Shown: positions 1 through 5,385, numbered from the stretch's first letter. The stretch: DNA of 5,702 nucleotides from an uncultured Patescibacteria group bacterium (GCA_938010745.1 CALLVF010000067.1:1-5702); one strand, 5' to 3'. A program made the numbers and translations. Notes: generated from the letters alone by a model not told the origin.

Positions 1-91
1 CAAAATTAAAAATTACAATTAAAATTAAAATATTATAAACCGGATAAAAGAAAGCATCAAATAAATATTAATTTTTCGTAAAAGTAAAGAA

Positions 92-149
92 GAGAAAAAA
101 AGTAAAAGAAAAAAATCTGGTAAAGATTTTTGCATATACGGCTAATAAA
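92..149 (+). repeat. First copy of a split direct repeat (17-bp word plus 11-bp word)
   Basis: The 17-mer GAGAAAAAAAGTAAAAG at 92-108 recurs exactly at 398-414, and CGGCTAATAAA at 139-149 recurs exactly at 434-444. The two words keep their order, with offsets of 306 and 295 bp, and a 30-nt (here) or 19-nt (second copy) unlike segment between them. This could be a diverged duplication or a dispersed intergenic element. The purine-rich 17-mer alone would be weak evidence in DNA this biased; the second word, with three G/C bases at its start, strengthens it a little. Confidence 0.4.
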
Positions 150-397
150 ATTCTTAAAAAATCCAATTTTTGATAAACAAACTGTTTGATTTTGATTTCA
201 TTGTTTTTTAAGTTAGGAAAATTTCCAGATTATAAACATTAAAAAAATTTTAGCAGCAAAAGAAAGTGATAATTCATTAATAATTACCTCAGGAAAAATT
301 AAGGTAGATTAATTAAAAGATTAATTTTTAATTGGTTATAAAATTTGAGAAAAACAGATTATCAATAGTCTTTTTTAAGATTAAAAATAAAAATTTT

Positions 398-444
398 GAG
401 AAAAAAAGTAAAAGCTGACTTTAATATTACTTGCGGCTAATAAA
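398..444 (+). repeat. Second copy of the split direct repeat
   Basis: This copy contains the same 17-mer at 398-414 and the same 11-mer at 434-444 as positions 92-108 and 139-149. The 11-mer here overlaps the left arm and loop of the hairpin at 435-451, whereas the first copy has no matching right arm and no U-tract. Confidence 0.4.
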
Positions 445-468
445 TATAGCCTAATTTTTTTGTTTTTT
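435..468 (+). terminator. Weak intrinsic terminator-like hairpin, rightward
   Basis: GGCTA (435-439) and TAGCC (447-451) form a perfect 5-bp stem around a 7-nt loop, followed after three bases by a T-rich tract (455-468, broken by one G). The polarity fits plus-strand transcription only, since on the minus strand the hairpin is followed by no U-run. No rightward gene is seen upstream in the window, so it may end a transcript entering from the left and shield the 3' end of the opposing 470-aa gene. The stem is short for an intrinsic terminator, so confidence is moderate. Confidence 0.4.
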
Positions 469-470
469 AC

Positions 471-1883
471 TTAATAAATACTATTGCTTGATTTTTCTTT
501 TGATGCCTGCCAAATTAAGATTAAAGAGCTCAAAAACAAGATTAAAGCTGCACCTTTGCCAAATTTTTTTCCTTTTTCTATTCTTCCCTCAACAATTTTT
601 TTCCATTTATTATTTATCTCATTATGGGTAGTGTAAATGTTTTTAAATAATTCAATTTCTTTTTGGGAAAGTGAAGCATTTTCACCTTGATCAATTTTTT
701 TATTGCTTTCATCAACAATTTCACCAACACTTTTGTCCAAAAAATTTTCAATATTTTCTGCTTTGACACCAAAAACTTGTTCCAAAAAATTTTCAAGATC
801 TTCTGCTTTGACACCAAATAGTTGTTCCAAAAAAGAGATTGTCTTTGGTTCTTCTTTTTTATCTTGTTCAGTTGTTGTATCGGGTTTTTCGGTTGCCTCT
901 TTTTGCCTTTGCTTAGCTGTTTCCTCAATTTCTCTTTTTTGTTCTTTAGGTAGTCTTTTAAAACTTTTTTCTAAAATTTTTCTTAATGTTAAAGGATCAT
1001 TACTTGAAAAAGCATCAGGATCCAACACTTTAAATATTTCCTCAATTGTTTTGCCATCAAGGATTATTGGCATACTACCTTGATTTTCCAAAAAGAGCTC
1101 ATAATATCTTATTTGTGCTCGGGTTAATGGGTCTTGAATTTTGAAGTAATCAATTTTACCATTGGTTCTTGGTATATTGGAATTTGAAAGAATTTGTTTT
1201 ACTTGTTCCAATGTAGAATTAGCGGGGAGGCCTAAGACTTCAACTAAAATTTTTGGGGTGATATAGCCTAAATTTTCGGCAATATTAGTTAACTCCTGAT
1301 AGGTAGGGGTTTCATCAATGGAGGCTTTTAATAATTTTCTCATTTTTACTGCCGTTTCATGATCACATCCTAAAAGAAATTGTAAAGAAAGTTCAATGTT
1401 GGTTTTTTCCAGCTCATCAATAGATAAGGGGGTAGGAGGGTTTTCAGAAGTTGTTGCTGGCTCATTAGAATCTGTCTGGGCTTTTTCGATGCGCACTTTA
1501 CAGTCTTCAGTTAAGAAAAAATTTACCGGCACTTCTTTTTCAGCGCCATCTTCTCCAACAATAATTTCAAATACCTGGTAAGAATTACCATCTCTTATAA
1601 TTCTTATTCTTTTCTCCCCTTCAGTCATTTGATAATAAATATCGTGAGTATATTCGGTTTTTCCGTTTATTAAATCTAATAAATTTAAAGCAATTCCTTG
1701 TTCTCTTTTCCTAATTCTTTTTTGCTCATCAGTTTCTGCGGTAGTTGATTGAGTTTGTTCAGGTGATTGCTTAGCCAATCTTTCAAATTTTACTTTTAAA
1801 GCATCTCTGATTCGCTGACGATGAAGATTAGATTCTGGAGATCCTAAATTAACGCTTTCTATGGGAGTTTTTCCTTCGCTCAT
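471..1883 (-). CDS. Tail-anchored protein of unknown family with a tandem 15-residue repeat
   Basis: This 470-residue protein is not recognised as a member of a named family. Residues about 22-70 are charged and helical. Residues about 75-132 read like a small beta-rich domain with alternating hydrophobic residues. A Pro/Ser/Thr/Glu-rich linker follows at about 134-153. Two helical blocks (about 154-235 and 245-325) precede a charged low-complexity linker (about 325-347). Residues 351-365 and 366-380 are a tandem repeat of a 15-residue unit beginning FLEQ(L/V)FGVKAE, with a degenerate third unit starting FLDKSVG. One hydrophobic segment at about 444-459, preceded by Lys-rich residues (RIEKGKKFGKG) and followed by about eleven residues, predicts a tail anchor with the bulk of the protein in the cytoplasm. 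There is no N-terminal signal peptide. The only cysteines are at 128 and 173. The start at 1883 is preceded by a weak GGGA about 11 nt upstream. The gene is divergent from the operon at 1961, with a 77-bp gap and interleaved promoters. It ends in TAA. Confidence 0.85.
   Translation of the reverse strand: MSEGKTPIESVNLGSPESNLHRQRIRDALKVKFERLAKQSPEQTQSTTAETDEQKRIRKREQGIALNLLDLINGKTEYTHDIYYQMTEGEKRIRIIRDGNSYQVFEIIVGEDGAEKEVPVNFFLTEDCKVRIEKAQTDSNEPATTSENPPTPLSIDELEKTNIELSLQFLLGCDHETAVKMRKLLKASIDETPTYQELTNIAENLGYITPKILVEVLGLPANSTLEQVKQILSNSNIPRTNGKIDYFKIQDPLTRAQIRYYELFLENQGSMPIILDGKTIEEIFKVLDPDAFSSNDPLTLRKILEKSFKRLPKEQKREIEETAKQRQKEATEKPDTTTEQDKKEEPKTISFLEQLFGVKAEDLENFLEQVFGVKAENIENFLDKSVGEIVDESNKKIDQGENASLSQKEIELFKNIYTTHNEINNKWKKIVEGRIEKGKKFGKGAALILFLSSLILIWQASKEKSSNSIY
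744..833 (-). repeat. Tandem duplication of a 45-bp coding unit
   Basis: Two adjacent 45-bp units, 789-833 and 744-788, match at 41 of 45 positions and encode residues 351-365 and 366-380 of the tail-anchored protein. The remaining differences change a few residues conservatively (L to V, D to N, L to I). A third, much more diverged unit may follow toward lower coordinates (the FLDKSVG segment). The near identity at DNA level suggests a fairly recent in-frame duplication. The repeat sits just before the membrane-proximal part and may act as a short binding module or helical spacer. Confidence 0.85.
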
Positions 1884-1918
1884 TTTTCTTATTTTCCCAC
1901 TTTTAACTTTTAGCTTAT

Positions 1919-1947
1919 ATCATACTTGAATTATAAAAAAACTTCAA
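1919..1947 (-). promoter_or_regulatory. Promoter for the tail-anchored protein gene
   Basis: On the minus strand, TTGAAG (1947-1942) and TATGAT (1924-1919) are separated by 17 bp, close to the sigma-70 consensus. Transcription would start near 1912, giving a leader of about 29 nt ahead of the ATG at 1883. A perfect TATAAT at 1935-1930 is an alternative -10 but has a poor -35 (TTTAAT at 1958-1953). The elements interleave with those of the opposite promoter, so polymerase should occupy only one at a time. Confidence 0.55.
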
Positions 1948-1954
1948 ATATGAT
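1926..1954 (+). promoter_or_regulatory. Operon promoter positioned for a leaderless transcript
   Basis: TTGAAT (1926-1931) and TATGAT (1949-1954) are spaced by 17 bp. The -10 element ends only 6 bp before the ATG at 1961, so the expected start of transcription, about 7 nt past the -10, falls on the A of the start codon. An in-frame TAA at 1955-1957 rules out an upstream in-frame start, and the next in-frame ATG is near residue 99. There is therefore no room for a 5' leader or ribosome binding site. Confidence 0.65.
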
Positions 1955-1960
1955 TAAATT

Positions 1961-2647
1961 ATGGCAGATGAGCAGCAGCAACAACCAGCGGAAAAGCCTA
2001 ATTTGATAACAGGGATTACAGGAGGAGAAAATCTAGCTACCTCACCTGTTGTCCATTCCGCAACTTCTTCAGTTGGAACCGGTGAAGCCGGATCACAAAT
2101 TTTATGGTCAACGATTCTTCAAAAAGTTCCTCCTGACCTTGCGTTATCAGCAAGAGGCTTCCACAGAATAAAAGAGACAAAAGCTTTAGAGGCAAGGGTC
2201 CAAGAAGAAACAATTGCTGTAGCCAAAGAGGCTTTGTTTAGGTCTTTGGTAATCATGGAGCTTTATGGAAAGGATAGTATGCCTGATTTTGTTTCAGAGA
2301 CAAGTAGAATTTTACTAAATAAGGATTTTTTAAGATCAATTGGCTATTCAAGGGATCAACTGGAAAATATTGCTGATCAGCAGCAACGATTACAAACTTA
2401 TCAGCAAGTGGTTGAAAGATTTTTTGAAAAAAATCAGGATGCAGCGATAATTTTAGGTGTTTATTTTTCCGCTCAAGAGTGGCAGCTTATAAAAGGGGCT
2501 TTTACTGTTAACAAAAATTCTATTGAAGGAAAAGAAGTTAAACCCCTTGAGCCAAAATATACTTTAGGAAGAAGAAGATTAATTATTAATCCTGATGGGA
2601 CAATTAAAGCCGAGGCAGAATTATCTCACCTACAAACTTATGAGTAA
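1961..2647 (+). CDS. Hypothetical soluble helical protein, first gene of the operon
   Basis: This 228-residue protein has no family I recognise. Residues 1-45 are low-complexity (QQQQ, then Gly/Ser/Thr-rich) and probably disordered. Residues about 50-185 are predicted mostly helical, with heptad-like charged stretches, including a Gln-rich helix around 131-155 (RDQLENIADQQQRLQTYQQ). Residues about 198-222 include a basic YTLGRRR segment and then a short strand-like IINPDGTIKAEAEL. There is no signal peptide, membrane segment or cysteine. The start is fixed by the in-frame stop immediately upstream. The stop codon at 2645-2647 is in the same frame as the next gene, 9 bp downstream. It is likely the first cistron of a three-gene transcript expressed without a leader. 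It may be a cytoplasmic partner of the next gene's coiled-coil product, but that is inference from position only. Confidence 0.85.
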   Translation: MADEQQQQPAEKPNLITGITGGENLATSPVVHSATSSVGTGEAGSQILWSTILQKVPPDLALSARGFHRIKETKALEARVQEETIAVAKEALFRSLVIMELYGKDSMPDFVSETSRILLNKDFLRSIGYSRDQLENIADQQQRLQTYQQVVERFFEKNQDAAIILGVYFSAQEWQLIKGAFTVNKNSIEGKEVKPLEPKYTLGRRRLIINPDGTIKAEAELSHLQTYE

Positions 2648-2656
2648 TATCTCAAA

Positions 2657-4279
2657 ATGGTAGAAGAAAAAAATAGGCAAATACAGTGGCCTTGGCGATG
2701 GTTGAAAAAAGAGAGGCCAATGAGCAAAAAGGCTTTTGAGAGGATGCAAAAAGTAAAAGAAAGAGTTTATGAAATTACAATTGGATTTCAGGGTAATCCA
2801 GGTGAAGTTGTTCAAAAATATTTAGAAAAATTAGGTATTCCGTTAAAACCAGAAGAAGGGATAACCCAAGAGTATGTTTTTGAGAGGCTCAAAGATGTAA
2901 GCGCCGTTTTAAATGATTTACTTTCTGCAACGGGTGTTCCAGCAGAAACTAGATTAGCTAGTATAAATGAATTTATTTTTGCAGAAAGCACGCCAACAGA
3001 AAATCCAATTTTAAATTCTTTAATAACATCTTCAGAAGCAGATGCTCAAACAAACTTTTTTAAAAATATTCAAGATAAAGTTACTACCCGCGCTAAAGAA
3101 GAATTGGAAAGGGTTAAACAAAGTCTAAAACAAAGTCAGAGAGAGTCCTCAAGAGCGGTTTTAGAAAGGAAAAAAGGGGAGTTGGAAGAGGAGCTTGCAA
3201 AAAAAATAAAAGAGGAAAAAGCAGAAGAGGGTAGAGTTTTATTGAATACAGCTACAATAAAAATAGAACTAGCAAGATTTCCTTTTTTTACAACTGATGA
3301 AAAGAAAAAGTTGGGATTAATAAGCGACGATGATGGACAGCAACCTGAATTAAGAAATCCAGAGGAGTTTTTGGAAGAATGGCAAAGGACATTAGATGAG
3401 AGAGAGATTGAAATTGCCGGGTATTCTGATGAACCAACATTGAGAGCGGAGATATCAGAATTAAGAAAACAACTTATCGAAGCAACAAGAGCTCAAACTG
3501 TAAAAGATAGTGAAGGAAATATAATAACGATAAATCCAGCATCTCCTGATGCAATAGCACAAATTACCACTCCTTTAGGTGATAAACAGACACAATTGGC
3601 AAATTTAATTAGAGCAAGACAAGAAAGGGAAAGAATAAAAAGGCAAATAGCACATCTAACAACAACATTGGAGAGGGAATTAACTATCAAAGGCCAAACA
3701 AAGAGAGTAAAAGAATGGTTAGAAGAGTTAAGGAAAGAAGGTAAAGAAGGTCGAGATAGTGAGTCAGCAGAAAGAAAGATTGCAGATATAGAGAAAGAGT
3801 TGGCGGAGGTTTCTGTAGTTTTAGATTATTTTTCACAAGAGGGTTTGCAGAGAAGAATGCAAAGAAGAGCTGAAGCAGCGAATTTTGATGATGAAGATTT
3901 CGATATTAACAGGATTTTTGCTTTAAATCCTAAGTTAAGAGAATTGTTTAATCCAGATAATATATCAGATGATCAACAATTAAAAGCTCTGCAGAATTTA
4001 TATATTCTTTTTGGTGAGGATTTTCTTTATCCTTTAGATCCAAATTCAGAAAAAGTGAGATTGATTAGAATTTTTTTAGCCAATCATTCAAATATCCTAA
4101 TAGCAGATAAAAATGAGTTAGATAAAATAATTAGAAATATTGAGTTAGGATTATTGGAAGGTAATACTTTAAACGACCAAAGGCAATCATCAACCACTCG
4201 AAAACCCGGCAAACAAGGGTTACAAACACAAGCTCAACCACCAACTGATGTCGGTCAATCAGCCAATAACAGTTCTTAA
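2657..4279 (+). CDS. Large coiled-coil-rich hypothetical protein, second gene of the operon
   Basis: This 540-residue protein is not assignable to a family by eye. The N-terminus carries an aromatic-basic cluster, WPWRWLKK (residues 11-18), that could lie at a membrane surface. Residues about 24-110 form a helical domain. Residues about 135-195 are highly charged, Glu/Lys/Arg-rich and likely coiled coil. Residues 225-260 contain an acidic linker. Further coiled-coil-like segments occur at about 260-282, 308-342 and 350-402. An acidic patch (NFDDEDFD, 409-416) introduces a more globular helical domain to about 502. The last about 38 residues are Gln/Ser/Pro/Thr-rich and probably disordered. 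There are no cysteines, no signal peptide and no membrane span. No nucleotide-binding (Walker) motif is visible, which argues against an SMC- or AAA-type ATPase. No ribosome binding site precedes the ATG at 2657. ATG at residue 22 (2720) is an alternative start. The context suggests a structural or scaffold role. Confidence 0.85.
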   Translation: MVEEKNRQIQWPWRWLKKERPMSKKAFERMQKVKERVYEITIGFQGNPGEVVQKYLEKLGIPLKPEEGITQEYVFERLKDVSAVLNDLLSATGVPAETRLASINEFIFAESTPTENPILNSLITSSEADAQTNFFKNIQDKVTTRAKEELERVKQSLKQSQRESSRAVLERKKGELEEELAKKIKEEKAEEGRVLLNTATIKIELARFPFFTTDEKKKLGLISDDDGQQPELRNPEEFLEEWQRTLDEREIEIAGYSDEPTLRAEISELRKQLIEATRAQTVKDSEGNIITINPASPDAIAQITTPLGDKQTQLANLIRARQERERIKRQIAHLTTTLERELTIKGQTKRVKEWLEELRKEGKEGRDSESAERKIADIEKELAEVSVVLDYFSQEGLQRRMQRRAEAANFDDEDFDINRIFALNPKLRELFNPDNISDDQQLKALQNLYILFGEDFLYPLDPNSEKVRLIRIFLANHSNILIADKNELDKIIRNIELGLLEGNTLNDQRQSSTTRKPGKQGLQTQAQPPTDVGQSANNSS

Positions 4280-4287
4280 CTTTTAAA

Positions 4288-4653
4288 ATGATATACAACA
4301 AAAAAAGCCTTATATATCAACTTGGTAAAATTTTAGGATTTGACGATTATTATCTTAAAGATTTAGAGGATCAATACAAGAAAGCAAATGAGAGAGAAAA
4401 GTATGAAATTATGGATGTTTTATGGAAAAATTTTTTTGATCTTTATGAAATATTAACTGCTTCAAAATATGGTCAATTTTTAAAAGAGGTGGCTTTGGGG
4501 AGAAGAAAATTAACATCAAATATGTATCAGCAGGCACAAGAGGAAGTAAAAACTTATTTTCAAAAAATTTTAACTGGTGAGTTGGAGGATGAGGAAAAGT
4601 TAAATCAAATAAGAGAAAAAATTAGTCAGTTAATAAGACTAACTAATAATTAA
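4288..4653 (+). CDS. Small all-helical hypothetical protein, third gene of the operon
   Basis: This 121-residue protein belongs to no family I recognise. It is Lys/Glu/Tyr-rich and predicted helical almost throughout, with probable helices at about 5-33, 36-65, 76-95 and 100-118, no cysteines, no signal peptide and no membrane span. It starts 8 bp after the stop of the coiled-coil gene, in a different frame. The preceding bases (ACTTTTAAA) contain no ribosome binding site, so translation may depend on reinitiation after the upstream gene. It is the last gene of the rightward operon, with 212 bp of AT-rich DNA before the convergent DNA-binding-protein gene. No convincing terminator follows: an 8-bp A/T-only inverted repeat (4648-4655 with 4671-4678) is the best candidate and has no U-tract. 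Clustering suggests that it works with the two proteins encoded upstream. Confidence 0.8.
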   Translation: MIYNKKSLIYQLGKILGFDDYYLKDLEDQYKKANEREKYEIMDVLWKNFFDLYEILTASKYGQFLKEVALGRRKLTSNMYQQAQEEVKTYFQKILTGELEDEEKLNQIREKISQLIRLTNN

Positions 4654-4770
4654 AAAAATCATGCCGGTAATTTTAATTTCAAATATAAAATATCAAATTT
4701 CTATCTACTTTTTAAGATTTGCTAATTAACTTTCAATCTTTAAACTTTTTAATAGCAGAGGACAAATTAT

Positions 4771-4793
4771 AAAAAATTTATCAAGTCTTTGAT
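4771..4793 (-). terminator. Weak terminator candidate for the small DNA-binding-protein gene
   Basis: Read on the minus strand, ATCAA and TTGAT (4793-4789 and 4784-4780) form a 5-bp stem with a 4-nt loop, followed after AAA by a run of six T (4776-4771). It lies about 72 nt downstream of the stop codon at 4866. The stem is short and AT-rich, so this is only a candidate. Confidence 0.25.
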
Positions 4794-4865
4794 CCTTATA
4801 AAGTAGCAAGTTAGGAATGAAGATCAGAATTAAGTATCAAAAACTAGAAATTTTAAATCTCGAGT

Positions 4866-5087
4866 TTACTTTTCTTCCTTTACTCCCAAAAGTCTTAATA
4901 CCACTTCTTTTTTATATCTTCTATCACCTCGAGAGTTAATTCTTATCGCTGGCAATTTTCCCGATTTTCCCCATCTCTTAATTGTTAAAGGAGATACTCG
5001 CAAAAGTTCTGCTACCTCTTTGATAGTTAAAAGATCTGGAAGATTGTCAAGTGATATTTTTTTAGGTGTTTTGGGTGAGTCTGACAT
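4866..5087 (-). CDS. Single-domain MerR/excisionase-like DNA-binding protein
   Basis: This 73-residue protein is essentially one winged helix-turn-helix domain. Residues about 19-40 give the characteristic helix-turn-helix (LLTIKEVAELLRVSPLTIKRW), residues 41-50 the turn into the wing (GKSGKLPAIR), and residues 53-60 the conserved RGDRRY followed by a final helix. This matches the MerR-type/excisionase HTH_17 fold. No effector-binding or dimerisation coil follows, as in Xis proteins and the actinobacterial regulator BldC. An ORF open to 5222 would add 45 N-terminal residues, but the consensus promoter lies inside that extension, so the ATG at 5087 is chosen. No integrase or phage gene is visible nearby, so a transcription-regulator role is favoured over an excisionase role. 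It is convergent with the operon to its left and divergent from the membrane-protein gene to its right. Confidence 0.85.
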   Translation of the reverse strand: MSDSPKTPKKISLDNLPDLLTIKEVAELLRVSPLTIKRWGKSGKLPAIRINSRGDRRYKKEVVLRLLGVKEEK

Positions 5088-5094
5088 GGTTTGA

Positions 5095-5123
5095 ATTATA
5101 GAATTTGATTGCATCTTTGTCAA
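5095..5123 (-). promoter_or_regulatory. Perfect consensus promoter giving a leaderless transcript
   Basis: On the minus strand, TTGACA (5123-5118) and TATAAT (5100-5095) are separated by exactly 17 bp, the full sigma-70 consensus. Seven bases separate the -10 from the ATG at 5087, so transcription should begin at or one base before the start codon. The promoter decides the start of the small DNA-binding-protein gene. GAATT occurs twice with an 8-bp period (5093-5097 and 5101-5105) across the -10 and could be an autoregulatory site. Confidence 0.8.
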
Positions 5124-5273
5124 CTTTTTATCATAAATGTGCCTCTTAATTTTTTGGTTTGCTTTTGAGATTAAATTTTTATCATTGTTAATTAATTGGC
5201 TGTATTTTTTTATTATAAACATTTATTATTTTTTATCATCAAGGTTTTAAATTAAAAAATACTTTATATTTTA

Positions 5274-5302
5274 TTGACATTAAATTCTTCTCTATGTAAC
5301 AT
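5274..5302 (+). promoter_or_regulatory. Possible distal promoter for the membrane-protein gene
   Basis: A perfect TTGACA (5274-5279) is followed 17 bp later by TAACAT (5297-5302), which matches the -10 consensus at four of six positions. It would give a leader of roughly 77 nt before the ATG at 5386. It lies in the 298-bp divergent spacer (5088-5385), which holds no gene. The 5332-5359 pair is a competing candidate. Confidence 0.35.
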
Positions 5303-5331
5303 TTATTTTAGTGATTTTTTTTAAAAAACTG

Positions 5332-5359
5332 TTAAAAGCTTATTAAGTTTTTTTATAAT
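5332..5359 (+). promoter_or_regulatory. Possible proximal promoter for the membrane-protein gene
   Basis: TATAAT at 5354-5359 is a perfect -10, with TTAAAA (5332-5337) 16 bp upstream as a weak -35. Transcription would start near 5366, leaving about 20 nt of leader without a ribosome binding site. Another TATAAT at 5379-5384 is too close to the ATG to serve it and has no -35. Confidence 0.35.
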
Positions 5360-5385
5360 AGAACAAAATTAATTTTAGTATAATA

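Larger units (their letters stand above)
1..470. other. Long AT-rich intergenic region without a convincing gene
   Basis: No ORF of believable length is present on either strand; the stretch is extremely rich in A and T runs. It lies beyond the 3' end of the leftward 470-aa gene, so it is not that gene's promoter region. It holds two short words that recur in the same order about 300 bp apart, a weak rightward terminator-like hairpin at 435-468, and two short open stretches (72-173 and 217-312, plus strand) whose translations look somewhat protein-like but lack a start codon and are bounded by stops. They could be remnants of decayed genes or chance. No tRNA, rRNA, CRISPR or insertion-sequence signature is visible. 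Confidence 0.6.
1919..1954. repeat. 12-bp inverted repeat centred between divergent genes
   Basis: ATCATACTTGAA (1919-1930) and TTCAAATATGAT (1943-1954) are inverted complements at 11 of 12 positions, separated by 12 bp. The arms carry the -35 and -10 hexamers of both divergent promoters. The symmetry may simply be two similar promoters placed head to head, or it may be the binding site of a dimeric regulator. Confidence 0.7.

Noticed and set aside
744..833. CRISPR-like array at the tandem repeat
   Set aside because: The units are contiguous without spacers, in frame, and part of a protein.
614..928. Minus-strand 104-codon frame within the tail-anchored protein gene
   Set aside because: Out-of-frame shadow, extremely Lys/Asn-rich, and it reads through the tandem repeat so it repeats only because the real gene does.
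703..1083. Plus-strand open frame of 126 codons antisense to the tail-anchored protein gene
   Set aside because: Ser/Leu/Phe-rich translation typical of the reverse complement of a Lys/Glu-rich gene; it has no promoter or ribosome binding site, and the opposite strand has a coherent 470-residue protein.
1396..1581. Plus-strand 61-codon frame antisense to the tail-anchored protein gene
   Set aside because: Short Ser-rich shadow with no start signals.
1950..1963. ATG at 1950 upstream of the operon
   Set aside because: It is out of frame with the 228-residue protein and overlaps the -10 element.
2630..2815. Minus-strand 61-codon frame across the junction of the first two operon genes
   Set aside because: Antisense shadow rich in Phe/Pro/Leu; it lies over two coherent plus-strand genes.
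3493..3690. Minus-strand hydrophobic 65-codon frame inside the coiled-coil gene
   Set aside because: Antisense of charged helical codons yields false hydrophobic stretches; there is no supporting promoter.
4817..4939. Plus-strand 40-residue frame starting at ATG 4817 next to an AGGA
   Set aside because: The AGGA abuts the ATG with no spacing, and the frame runs antisense into the DNA-binding-protein gene.
5088..5222. N-terminal extension of the small DNA-binding protein to an ATG at 5222
   Set aside because: The extension contains the perfect -35 and -10 of the gene's promoter and encodes low-complexity Lys/Asn/Ile residues unlike the HTH domain.
5323..5354. A/T-rich inverted repeat AAAAAAC...GTTTTTT upstream of the membrane-protein gene as a terminator or riboswitch
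   Set aside because: The stem has one G-C pair and a bulge, overlaps promoter candidates and follows from A- and T-runs; too weak to call.
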